Assembly: GCA_021808185.1 (NCBI GenBank)
Contig: JAKBCB010000076.1
Span: 1 to 11,404 of the forward strand
Direction of reading: 5' to 3'
Length of the DNA: 11,404 bases
From: Pseudomonadota bacterium
GTDB lineage: Bacteria > Pseudomonadota > Alphaproteobacteria > Acetobacterales > Acetobacteraceae
Shown here: piece after piece, positions 1-6,354 of the stretch
Layout: every line of letters starts with the position of its first letter
How positions within the stretch are numbered: position 1 is the first letter of the stretch
Notes under the pieces: model-generated
The model's input: only the letters and a program-made list of their open reading frames with translations
Told to the model about the DNA's origin: nothing
Databases searched by the model: none
Translations under genes and position numbers: made by a program

Positions 1-4
1 CGTC

Positions 5-943
5 GTGCTGCGCCGCATGTTCCCCGACCATGCGGTGCTCGACGCTGCCTCGGGCGTGTTCCGCGCGCTGATCGCCGAGGAGCGCGCGGCCAGCACCGGC
101 GGGGGCGACCATTTCGCCAAGCCGGGCGCGAACGACCGGGTGTGGAACGCGCTGGAAAAACTCTGCCTGCGCGAGCCTGGGATCTTCGCGGCCTATTACG
201 CCAACGAAACCCTGGCCGCCGTCAGCGAGGCATGGCTTGGCCCCGCCTATCAGGTGACATCGCAGGTCAACGTGGTGAATCCGGGTGGCGAGGCGCAGTC
301 GGCGCACCGCGACTACCATCTGGGCTTCCAGAGCGCCGCCGATGCCGCGCGATTCCCGGCGCACGCCCATCTGCTCTCTCCGGCGCTGACGCTGCAAGGC
401 GCGGTCGCGCATTGCGACATGCCGCTGGAGACCGGGCCAACGCTGTACCTGCCGTATTCGCAGACCTACGCGCCAGGCTACCTGGCCTTCACCCGCCCGG
501 ACTTCCGGGAATTCTTCGCCACCCACCATGTGCAACTGCCACTGGAGAAGGGCGACGGCGTGTTCTTCAACCCGGCGCTGTTCCATGCCGCGGGCCATAA
601 CCGCTCGGCCGATGTGCGGCGCATGGCCAATCTGTTGCAGGTGTCGTCCGCCTTCGGGCGGGCGATGGAGAGCGTGGACCGCGCGCGGATGAGCGCCGCC
701 CTGTTCCCCACGCTGCAACGCCTGCGCGCCAGCGGCCGGCTGACGCAGGCCCAGACCGAGGCGGCCATCGGCGCCTGCGCCGAGGGGTATTCGTTCCCCA
801 CCAACCTCGACCGCGACCCGCCGCTCGGCGGACTGGTGCCGCTGACGCAGGCCGCGCTGATGGCGCATGCTCTCGCGGAAGATTGGTCGCCCGCGCGATT
901 CGCGGAGGCTTTGGCCGCCCACGCCAACAAACGGCTCACCTGA
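5..943 (+). CDS. Phytanoyl-CoA dioxygenase (PhyH) family protein, 5' end probably outside window
   Basis: Probable Fe(II)/2-oxoglutarate-dependent dioxygenase of the PhyH family, a cytoplasmic double-stranded beta-helix enzyme that hydroxylates small organic substrates; the substrate cannot be told from sequence. The iron-binding facial triad is visible as H101-R-D103 (in SAHRDYH) and a distal histidine, most likely H194 in FHAAGHNRS. The arginine-rich stretch after it (about 205-206) is where 2-oxoglutarate-binding arginines lie in the family. About 312 residues are visible. The first in-window start is a GTG at base 5 with no visible ribosome binding site, and the frame is open to the window edge, so the true start is probably upstream. 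The gene ends 94 bases before the serine hydrolase on the same strand, so the two may be co-transcribed. Family call is fairly sure; a specific function is unknown. Confidence 0.8.
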   Translation: MLRRMFPDHAVLDAASGVFRALIAEERAASTGGGDHFAKPGANDRVWNALEKLCLREPGIFAAYYANETLAAVSEAWLGPAYQVTSQVNVVNPGGEAQSAHRDYHLGFQSAADAARFPAHAHLLSPALTLQGAVAHCDMPLETGPTLYLPYSQTYAPGYLAFTRPDFREFFATHHVQLPLEKGDGVFFNPALFHAAGHNRSADVRRMANLLQVSSAFGRAMESVDRARMSAALFPTLQRLRASGRLTQAQTEAAIGACAEGYSFPTNLDRDPPLGGLVPLTQAALMAHALAEDWSPARFAEALAAHANKRLT

Positions 944-1000
944 GCCGGCTTCGACGTTCGTCGCTATTCTCCCCCGGCGCGCGGCACCTACCTGTAAGGC

Positions 1001-1022
1001 GGCCGGCCAGTCATGGCCGGCC
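1001..1022. other. Inverted repeat / hairpin between the dioxygenase and hydrolase genes
   Basis: GGCCGGCC, six bases (AGTCAT), then GGCCGGCC again. This gives a perfect 8-bp all-GC stem with a 6-base loop. Each arm is itself palindromic. There is no following T-tract, so it is not a classic intrinsic terminator. It ends five bases before the GGGAGGT ribosome binding site of the next gene. It could be an mRNA stability or translation-modulating hairpin, or an operator. Confidence 0.45.
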
Positions 1023-1026
1023 CACC

Positions 1027-1033
1027 GGGAGGT
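1027..1033 (+). promoter_or_regulatory. Ribosome binding site deciding the start of the serine hydrolase
   Basis: GGGAGGT lies with its GGAGG core five bases before the ATG at 1038. It is the best Shine-Dalgarno match seen in the window. It shows that the gene starts here and not at the upstream in-frame codon near 867, which would run into the dioxygenase gene. Confidence 0.85.
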
Positions 1034-1037
1034 AAAC

Positions 1038-2234
1038 ATGAGCCAAAATCTCAAGAGCGCAGCCGACGCCATTCTGCACCGCGTCACCTCGGGCCGCCCG
1101 CGCGTGCCGGGCGTGGTGGCGATGGCGACCGACCGCAAGGCGAACATCTACGAGGGCGCCGCCGGCGAGCGGATGCTCGGCCAGGCCGCCGCGATGACCA
1201 CGGACAGCGTGTTCGCGATCTTCTCCACCACCAAGGCCATCACCGGCACGGCGGCCTTGCAACTGATGGAGGACGGCAAGCTCGATCTGGACGCGCCGGC
1301 CAAGACCTACGTGCCGGACATCGGCAAGTTGCAGGTGATCGAGGGCTTCGACGACGCGGGCAAGCCGAAGCTGCGCGCGCCGAAGCGCGACATCACCACG
1401 CGCATGCTGCTGCTGCACACCGCGGGCTTCGGCTACGATTTCTTCAACGAAACCTACAACCGGCTGGCGCAACAGCACGGCCAGCCGAGCGTCATCACCG
1501 CATCAAAAGCGGCACTGACGACGCCGCTGCTGTTCGACCCCGGCGAGCGGTGGGAATACGGCTCGAACATGGACTGGGCCGGACAGGTGATCGAGGCCAT
1601 CGCCGGCAAGCGGCTGGGCGAGGTGATGCAGGAGCGCATCTTCGCCCCGCTCGGCATGGCGGACACCGCGTTCACCATGACGCCCGCGATGCGCGCCCGC
1701 CTCGCCCGCATCCACCAGCGCGAGGCGGACGGCAGCCTGACGCCGCTGCCCGATCTGGAATTGCCGCAGAAGCCGGACATCCACATGGGCGGGCACGGGC
1801 TGTACGCGACGGTGGGGGATTATTGCCGGTTCATCCGCATGTGGCTGAACGACGGCATGGGCGAACACGGCCGGGTGCTGAAGCCGCAAACCGTGCTGAT
1901 GGCCGAGAAGAACGGCCTCGGCGACAAGAAGATCAAGATGCTGCCGGGCGTCATCCCCAGCCTGTCGAACGACGCGGAGTTCTTCCCCGGCGTGTCGAAA
2001 TCCTGGGCGCTGAGCTTCATGGTCAACGACGAGCCATTTCCCACCGGCCGGCCGGCCGGCGCGCTCGGCTGGGCGGGGCTGGCCAACCTGTTCTACTGGA
2101 TCGACCGCAAGAACGGAATCGGCGGGTTCTGGGCGACGCAGATCCTGCCGTTCGCCGACCCCACCTCGTTCATCGGCTACGTGGATTTCGAGACGGCGGT
2201 GTATCGCGGCATGGCGATGCGGCAGGCGGCGTAA
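1038..2234 (+). CDS. Serine hydrolase, class C beta-lactamase / EstB-like esterase (S12 family)
   Basis: A 398-residue penicillin-binding-protein-fold hydrolase of the type often annotated as beta-lactamase-related serine hydrolase or 1,4-butanediol diacrylate esterase. The nucleophile motif S-x-x-K is S63-T-T-K66 (in IFSTTKAITG). The second active-site motif is at Y174-G-S-N177 (WEYGSNMDW). The position of the KTG/WGG box is taken by G344-W-A-G347 near the C terminus, which fits the esterase branch better than true AmpC beta-lactamases, where KTG is expected. No signal peptide or transmembrane segment is visible, so it is probably cytoplasmic. That also argues against a periplasmic antibiotic-resistance role. 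The start is fixed by a strong ribosome binding site. The gene is followed by a GC hairpin. The natural substrate is unknown; an ester or lactone is likely from the family. Confidence 0.9.
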   Translation: MSQNLKSAADAILHRVTSGRPRVPGVVAMATDRKANIYEGAAGERMLGQAAAMTTDSVFAIFSTTKAITGTAALQLMEDGKLDLDAPAKTYVPDIGKLQVIEGFDDAGKPKLRAPKRDITTRMLLLHTAGFGYDFFNETYNRLAQQHGQPSVITASKAALTTPLLFDPGERWEYGSNMDWAGQVIEAIAGKRLGEVMQERIFAPLGMADTAFTMTPAMRARLARIHQREADGSLTPLPDLELPQKPDIHMGGHGLYATVGDYCRFIRMWLNDGMGEHGRVLKPQTVLMAEKNGLGDKKIKMLPGVIPSLSNDAEFFPGVSKSWALSFMVNDEPFPTGRPAGALGWAGLANLFYWIDRKNGIGGFWATQILPFADPTSFIGYVDFETAVYRGMAMRQAA

Positions 2235-2247
2235 ACGGGCAACGAAG

Positions 2248-2271
2248 CCCCCTCCCGATCACGGGAGGGGG
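2248..2271. terminator. Hairpin between convergent genes, possible bidirectional terminator
   Basis: CCCCCTCCCG, loop ATCA, CGGGAGGGGG: a perfect 10-bp stem with a 4-base loop. It lies 13 bases after the hydrolase stop and 9 bases beyond the stop of the convergent PEP-CTERM gene. There is no T-tract on either side. In GC-rich bacteria such hairpins often mark transcript 3' ends, but termination here is inferred from position only. Confidence 0.6.
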
Positions 2272-2280
2272 ATCGGCGCG

Positions 2281-2796
2281 TCAGCGAGCGCGGCGGCGCA
2301 GCAGCCCGAGGCCCAACAAAGCCCCGCCCATCAGCGCGGCGCTCGCCGGTTCCGGTACGGCGGGCGGGGTGCTGGACCAGGAGTTCGTCATGCCGGTATC
2401 GGAGAGGCACAAATTGCCGACGCACCAGTAGCCGCCTACCGAACTGTCGAACGAGAAGTTGCTCCCATTCACGGTCGAGGCGAACGTGAAAAACTGCGGC
2501 CCCGGATAGGGCGTGGTCATCTGGCCATTGACGGAGGATGTGAACAAATCGGCGGCCGTGACGACAACGGGGCCCGGTATCAGGTTGGTGCCGTCATAGG
2601 TGAACGACACGAAGTTGCTCTGCGTGATCGTGCTTCCGAACGTGTAGTTCTGCAACACCAACGCCGCCTGCGCCGTGCCCGAGCAGTCCGAGCACAAGCC
2701 GGAGAAATAGTAGGTCGTATCGGGCGACGGAACCGCGTAGGCCGGGCTCGCGCCCGCGATCAACAACAAGCCGAGCCAGATCAGAAGCCGCCGCAT
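2281..2796 (-). CDS. Small secreted PEP-CTERM sorting domain protein, otherwise unknown
   Basis: A 171-residue exported protein of unknown function. Residues 1-21 are a Sec signal peptide: basic MRR, a hydrophobic core, then a likely cleavage after A-Y-A21. The C terminus has the full PEP-CTERM sorting signal: V147-P-E-P150, a hydrophobic segment of about 15 residues, and the basic tail RRRAR. In known systems exosortase (EpsH) recognises this signal and delivers the protein to the envelope or exopolysaccharide. The mature part is rich in Ser, Thr, Asn and Gly and has four cysteines in two close pairs (C35/C38 and C125/C130). The start at 2796 is chosen because AAGGA lies 8 bases upstream and the signal peptide begins there; starts further upstream add an uncharacteristic basic tail. 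The gene stands alone and is convergent to its left neighbour. No exosortase is in the window. Base composition looks less GC-rich than the neighbours. Confidence 0.85.
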   Translation of the reverse strand: MRRLLIWLGLLLIAGASPAYAVPSPDTTYYFSGLCSDCSGTAQAALVLQNYTFGSTITQSNFVSFTYDGTNLIPGPVVVTAADLFTSSVNGQMTTPYPGPQFFTFASTVNGSNFSFDSSVGGYWCVGNLCLSDTGMTNSWSSTPPAVPEPASAALMGGALLGLGLLRRRAR

Positions 2797-2907
2797 CGTA
2801 CCGATCCTTGTCATACGTTGCCATGCATCCGCATTCTGACGATTCGGTAACACAACGCATATCGCCGCGCAATCTATCCGGCGCGTCGGCAAGCGGGCCG
2901 CGCCGCC

Positions 2908-3537
2908 TCAGTCGAACTCGGTCGGAAGCGACGGGTTCCGGGCGTGGGCGAACATGCGGTGCAACTGGGCGCGGACGACGCGCTCGGTGGACAGATCGTG
3001 CGGCAGCGCGTCCTCGGCGAAGAACCCGACCTCGGTCGTCTCCAGGCTGGTAGCGGCTTCGCCGCCGGTGATCTCGCAGACGAAGAACAGCTTGTAGCAC
3101 GAGAACGCCTTGGGGCCGTGGCCCTGGCGGGTGCGGTCCCACACGGAGGCGAGCTTGTTCACCCGCACGATGAAACCCGATTCCTCAAAGACTTCCTTGG
3201 CGACGTTCTCCGCCGGGGTCAGGTTCACATCGCCCCAGCCGCCCGGCAGCGTCCAGCGCCCCCGGTCCTGCGCCTCGCGCACCAGCAGGATGCGGCCCTC
3301 GGCGTCGAAGGCCGCGCCGCGCACATCGACTTTCGGCGTGGCGTAGCCTTCCTGCGCCGCGAACAGCCCGGCGACCATCGACAGATCCGCCCCGCCCGCC
3401 GCCGCCATCGCGCGCGCGGCCAGCGCCCGCAGCGCCTCGTAGCGTTCCCGGTCGTACGGCTCCTGGCAGAAGGTCAGCCCGACCTGCGCGATCGCCTGGA
3501 CTTCCCGCGCCCAGGCAAGCCAATCCGGTTCCCTCAT
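2908..3537 (-). CDS. Nudix hydrolase with N-terminal helical domain (ADP-ribose pyrophosphatase-like)
   Basis: A 209-residue hydrolase of X-linked nucleoside diphosphates, probably cytoplasmic and metal dependent. Residues 1-65 look like the alpha-helical N-terminal domain (Nudix_hydro_N type) found before one class of bacterial Nudix enzymes. The Nudix box spans G100-F122: P-G-G-W-G-D-V-N, then K114-E-V-F-E118-E119-S-G-F. The catalytic and metal-binding E115, E118 and E119 are present. The usual REUXEE arginine is lysine (K114), and the position of the first box glutamate holds leucine (L106). The start is an ATG at 3537 that overlaps the thioesterase stop as ATGA, so translation is probably coupled. 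A longer frame would run into the thioesterase gene. It is the last gene of the rpoZ-era run. The substrate is not determinable; ADP-ribose or a related sugar nucleotide is only a family-based guess. Confidence 0.88.
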   Translation of the reverse strand: MREPDWLAWAREVQAIAQVGLTFCQEPYDRERYEALRALAARAMAAAGGADLSMVAGLFAAQEGYATPKVDVRGAAFDAEGRILLVREAQDRGRWTLPGGWGDVNLTPAENVAKEVFEESGFIVRVNKLASVWDRTRQGHGPKAFSCYKLFFVCEITGGEAATSLETTEVGFFAEDALPHDLSTERVVRAQLHRMFAHARNPSLPTEFD

Positions 3538-3920
3538 GCGGGCGGCACCGGGCGCGGGCGGCCGTCGTCGCCGATGGCGACCATGACGAAAGTGGCCGAG
3601 GTGACCTTGTTCATCGCCTCGTCGCGCCCGCGCCGCCATGCCTCGATGAAAATACGGATCGACGTGCGGCCGACGCCCAGAATCGTCGCGTAGATGCTGA
3701 CCTCATCGCCGACCTTGACCGGGTGATGGAACGCCATCGAGTCCACCGCGACGGTGGCGACGCGGCCGCCGGCGCGGCGGCGGGCGGCCGAGCCGCCGGC
3801 AAGATCCATCTGCGCCATCAGCCAGCCGCCGAAAATGTCGCCGTTCGGGTTCGTGTCGGCGGGCATGGCGATGGTGCGGATCACCGGCTCGCCCGTCGGT
3901 TTGGTCGCGATCTCGGTCAT
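3534..3920 (-). CDS. Acyl-CoA thioesterase, hotdog fold, YciA-like
   Basis: A 128-residue single-hotdog-domain protein that should hydrolyse acyl-CoA to free acid and CoA in the cytoplasm, probably as a homohexamer like YciA. The family signature is clear: N24-P-N-G-D28-I-F-G-G-W-L-M followed by M38-D39-L-A-G-G, which contains the conserved acidic residue of the active site. The segment V-D-S-M-A-F-H-H-P-V (59-68) matches the conserved second half of the fold. The length is normal for the family. Both ends are coupled: its ATG overlaps the era stop (ATGA, 3917-3920) and its TGA overlaps the Nudix start (ATGA, 3534-3537). The position after era suggests co-transcription and constitutive expression, not a dedicated pathway. 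Chain-length preference is unknown. Confidence 0.9.
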   Translation of the reverse strand: MTEIATKPTGEPVIRTIAMPADTNPNGDIFGGWLMAQMDLAGGSAARRRAGGRVATVAVDSMAFHHPVKVGDEVSIYATILGVGRTSIRIFIEAWRRGRDEAMNKVTSATFVMVAIGDDGRPRPVPPA

Positions 3921-4813
3921 GCCGGCGGGTCCTCCAGGCCGATGGCGCGCAGGCGGGCGCCCTCCTCGTCCCAGCCGGCGCGTTCCTTCACATTGAGGAA
4001 CAGGTGCACCGGCCGGTCCAGCAGCCGCGTCAGGTCGGCCCGCGCCTTGGCGCCGATCTCCCGGATGCGCGCGCCGCCGGCGCCGATCAGGATCGCCTTA
4101 TGGTTGGCGCGCCCGACATAGATGGTGGCCTCGATGCGCACCGAGCCGTCCTTGCGCTCCTGGAAGGTCTCCGTCTCGACGGTGGTGGCGTACGGCACTT
4201 CTTCCTGAATTTGCAGGAAAATCTGCTCGCGCACGATCTCCGCCGCGAGCAGCCGGTCCGGCAGGTCGGTGAGGTCGTCGGCCGGATACAGGTGCGGCCC
4301 CTCCGGCATCGCGGCCGCGAGGTGGTCCATCAGCTCGCTCAGCCCCTCGCCGGTGGAGGCGGAGACCATGAAGGTTTCCGTGAAGCTGGCGCGCTTGGTC
4401 AGCTCGGCGATCAGCGGCAGCAGATGTTGCGGCTCGACCAGATCGACCTTGTTGAACACGAGCCAGATTTTTCCGCCCCGCTCGCCGAGTTTTGCCGCGA
4501 TATCGGCCACTTGCGGCGTCAGGCCCGCCTTGGCATCGACCAGCAACAGCACGAGGTCGGCATCCTGCGCGCCGGTCCAGGCGGCGGCCACCATGGCGCG
4601 GTCGAGCTTGCGGCGCGGCTTGAAGATGCCAGGGGTATCGACCAGCAGAATCTGGCTTTCGCCGCGCATCAGGATGCCGAGCACGCGGAAGCGCGTGGTC
4701 TGCGCCTTGGGCGAGACGATCGACAGTTTCGCGCCGGTCATGCGGTTCAGCAGGGTCGATTTGCCCGCGTTGGGCGCGCCGACGATGGCGGCAAAGCCGC
4801 ACCGCGTGCTCAT
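3917..4813 (-). CDS. era: GTPase Era, ribosome assembly
   Basis: A 298-residue essential GTPase that binds the 3' end of 16S rRNA and helps 30S subunit maturation. The N-terminal GTPase domain shows G1 at 12-20 (GAPNAGKST), the G2 threonine region at 37-41 (AQTTR), G3 D59-T-P-G62, G4 N121-K-V-D124 and G5 S151-A-S. The C-terminal KH domain begins after about residue 200 and contains the RNA-binding loop I-G-A-G-G-A-R-I-R-E-I-G near 243-254. The length is as usual for Era. Its ATG at 4813 overlaps the rnc stop as ATGA and its TGA overlaps the thioesterase start as ATGA. The rnc-era pairing is very conserved in bacteria and links rRNA cleavage with 30S assembly. Confidence 0.98.
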   Translation of the reverse strand: MSTRCGFAAIVGAPNAGKSTLLNRMTGAKLSIVSPKAQTTRFRVLGILMRGESQILLVDTPGIFKPRRKLDRAMVAAAWTGAQDADLVLLLVDAKAGLTPQVADIAAKLGERGGKIWLVFNKVDLVEPQHLLPLIAELTKRASFTETFMVSASTGEGLSELMDHLAAAMPEGPHLYPADDLTDLPDRLLAAEIVREQIFLQIQEEVPYATTVETETFQERKDGSVRIEATIYVGRANHKAILIGAGGARIREIGAKARADLTRLLDRPVHLFLNVKERAGWDEEGARLRAIGLEDPPA

Positions 4814-5565
4814 GCGCCGAGTTTCCCGAGCAGATCCTCGGCCGCCAGTCGTTCGGCCATGCGTTTGCTCCCCGCCTTGCCCTCGCCGCGCGCGCCCGCG
4901 GCCTCCACGGCGATCACGAACACCGGATCGTGCGGCGGCCCCTCGCGGGACACCAGTTCATATGTCGGCAGCTTCATGCCACGGCCCAACAGCCATTCCT
5001 GCAACGATGTCTTGGCGTCCTTGGGCGGGGCGGCGTGCGTGCCCATCGCCTCCTCCCACGCGCGGCGGACGAAGGCGCGCGCGGGGTCTAGGCCGCCGTC
5101 GAGATACAGCGCGCCGATCATCGCCTCGGTCGCGTCCGCGAGCACGGTCGCCAGCCGCCGCACGCCGGCCCGCGCCTCACCCGGTGCCACCGCGAGCACG
5201 GCGGGCATGCCGAGCCGCTCGGCGATGGCGGCGATGGTCGGTTGCGAGACCAGATGCGCGAGGCGGGGGCCGAGCGCCCCCTCCTGCTCGTGCGGGAACC
5301 GCTCGGCGAGCCATTCGGCGATCAGCAGGCCGAGCACGCGGTCGCCGATGAACTCCAGCCGCTCGTTCGAACCGGCGCCGGTCGAGGGGCCGGTGCGGCC
5401 GCGCCCCAGGCGCGGTCCGGAGACGGCGGAGCGATGCGTCAGTGCCTCGCGCAGCAGCTCCGGGCGCTGGAACCTGTGGCCGAGGATCGCTTCCGCCGGC
5501 GGCGGCGGCGCGGCGCTCAGGTGATCCCCGAGAACAGGCGCGTCCAGCGGATTTCGAACGGCCAC
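4810..5565 (-). CDS. rnc: Ribonuclease III
   Basis: Double-strand-specific endoribonuclease that processes rRNA precursors and structured mRNAs. In the 251-residue form starting at 5565, the catalytic signature N67-E-R-L-E-F-I-G-D75 and the second acidic box D144-A-T-E147 are intact. The C-terminal dsRNA-binding domain spans about 183-250 (TSLQEWLL, then GKAGSKRMAERLAAEDLL). Compared with short RNases III there is a Gly/Pro/Arg-rich insertion of about 15 residues between THRSAV and NERLEF. The start is uncertain. GTG at 5565 has GGAGG at 5577-5573 with a 7-base spacer but overlaps lepB by 49 bases. GTG at 5580 has no visible ribosome binding site. CTG at 5520 overlaps the lepB stop as CTGA with GGGGA 4 bases upstream. 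The RNase III core begins only near LGHRFQRPE, so all three are compatible with function. The stop overlaps the era ATG. Confidence 0.95.
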   Translation of the reverse strand: MAVRNPLDAPVLGDHLSAAPPPPAEAILGHRFQRPELLREALTHRSAVSGPRLGRGRTGPSTGAGSNERLEFIGDRVLGLLIAEWLAERFPHEQEGALGPRLAHLVSQPTIAAIAERLGMPAVLAVAPGEARAGVRRLATVLADATEAMIGALYLDGGLDPARAFVRRAWEEAMGTHAAPPKDAKTSLQEWLLGRGMKLPTYELVSREGPPHDPVFVIAVEAAGARGEGKAGSKRMAERLAAEDLLGKLGA

Positions 5566-6269
5566 TCCCACACCTCCCACCAGGGGGCGGTCGCATCGAC
5601 CGAGAAGAAGATGAACTCGGCGCGGCCGACGAGGTTTTCCAGCGGAATGAAGCCGACGGCGTTCTGCACCCGGCTGTCCAGGCTGTTGTCGCGATTGTCG
5701 CCCATCGCGAACACGTAGCCGTCCGGCACCTTGTATTCCTGGGTGTTGTCCAGCGGCTGATCGTCCGACGCCTTCAGGATGTCGTGCTTGCGCCCGCCGG
5801 GCAGGGTTTCGATGTATTCCTTCAGCAGCATCTTCGGCCCGTCGCCGTCGGCCACGTAGTCACCGATGGGGTCGCGCTGCACCTGCGTGCCGTTGATGAA
5901 CAACTGGCCGTGGATCATCTGGATGCGGTCGCCGGGCAGGCCGATGATGCGCTTGATGTAGTCCACCGAGGTGTCGCGCGGCAGCTTGAACACCGCGACA
6001 TCGCCGCGCACGGGCGGGTGGCCCAGGATGCGGCCGGAGAACAGCGGCGGCGACAGCGGCAGCGAGAAGCGCGAATAGCCGTAGCTGTATTTCGAGACGA
6101 ACAGATAGTCGCCAACGAGCAGAGTCGGGATCATCGAGCCCGACGGAATGTTGAACGGCTCGAACGCCACGGTGCGGATGCCGATCGCGATCAGCATGGC
6201 ATACACGACCGTCTTGATCGTCTCCACGATGCCGCCCGATTTGCGTTTGGCCATGCTGGGCTGGGACAT
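5517..6269 (-). CDS. lepB: Signal peptidase I
   Basis: Membrane-bound serine protease that removes signal peptides from exported proteins on the periplasmic face. Numbered from the ATG at 6269 (250 residues), there is a short basic cytoplasmic N terminus (MAKRK) and one transmembrane segment at about 20-36. The catalytic serine is S45 in IPSGSMIPT, the general-base lysine is K106 in DYIKRIIGLPGD, and box E is G190-D-N-R-D-N-S-L-D-S-R200. This single-anchor form is the usual alphaproteobacterial type. No good ribosome binding site precedes 6269; instead a 10-codon reading frame ends on this ATG as TGATG. A start at 6254 (MAKRK) is the alternative. The last codons overlap the probable rnc start. 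The enzyme would be expected to process the PEP-CTERM protein encoded in this window. Confidence 0.96.
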   Translation of the reverse strand: MSQPSMAKRKSGGIVETIKTVVYAMLIAIGIRTVAFEPFNIPSGSMIPTLLVGDYLFVSKYSYGYSRFSLPLSPPLFSGRILGHPPVRGDVAVFKLPRDTSVDYIKRIIGLPGDRIQMIHGQLFINGTQVQRDPIGDYVADGDGPKMLLKEYIETLPGGRKHDILKASDDQPLDNTQEYKVPDGYVFAMGDNRDNSLDSRVQNAVGFIPLENLVGRAEFIFFSVDATAPWWEVWEWPFEIRWTRLFSGIT

Positions 6270-6301
6270 CAGGTGCGGCAAGCGATGAACGGGGTGGCCA
6301 T
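6269..6301 (-). other. Ten-codon reading frame ending on the lepB start (possible leader peptide)
   Basis: ATG at 6301 opens a frame encoding MATPFIACRT that stops with TGA overlapping the lepB ATG as TGATG. A GGAG lies upstream of this ATG with a spacer of about 11 bases, which is long, whereas lepB itself has no recognisable ribosome binding site. It may serve to load ribosomes for reinitiation at lepB. It may equally be chance, since a ten-codon frame carries little coding evidence. Confidence 0.3.
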
Positions 6302-6354
6302 CGGCGGTTTATCTCCGGGATTGGAGCGGATGAAGCGCACCGGGTCGGGCGCTG

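Noticed and set aside
2044..2059. CCGG repeated four times in tandem
   Set aside because: Inside the serine hydrolase frame and explained by Gly-Arg-Pro-Ala codons; too short to suggest a functional repeat.
1038..2234. Antibiotic-resistance beta-lactamase
   Set aside because: No signal peptide, and GWAG in place of KTG; the sequence fits the esterase-like serine hydrolases better.
1013..2431. 472-codon plus-strand frame overlapping the serine hydrolase
   Set aside because: Out of frame with the motif-bearing hydrolase, Arg/His-rich, and running through the hairpin into the convergent PEP-CTERM gene.
2797..2892. Longer N terminus for the PEP-CTERM protein
   Set aside because: It would put about 30 non-hydrophobic residues before a clean signal peptide; the start at 2796 has its own ribosome binding site.
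4004..5524. 506-codon plus-strand frame opposite era and rnc
   Set aside because: Shadow of two well-supported genes; biased composition and no family signature.
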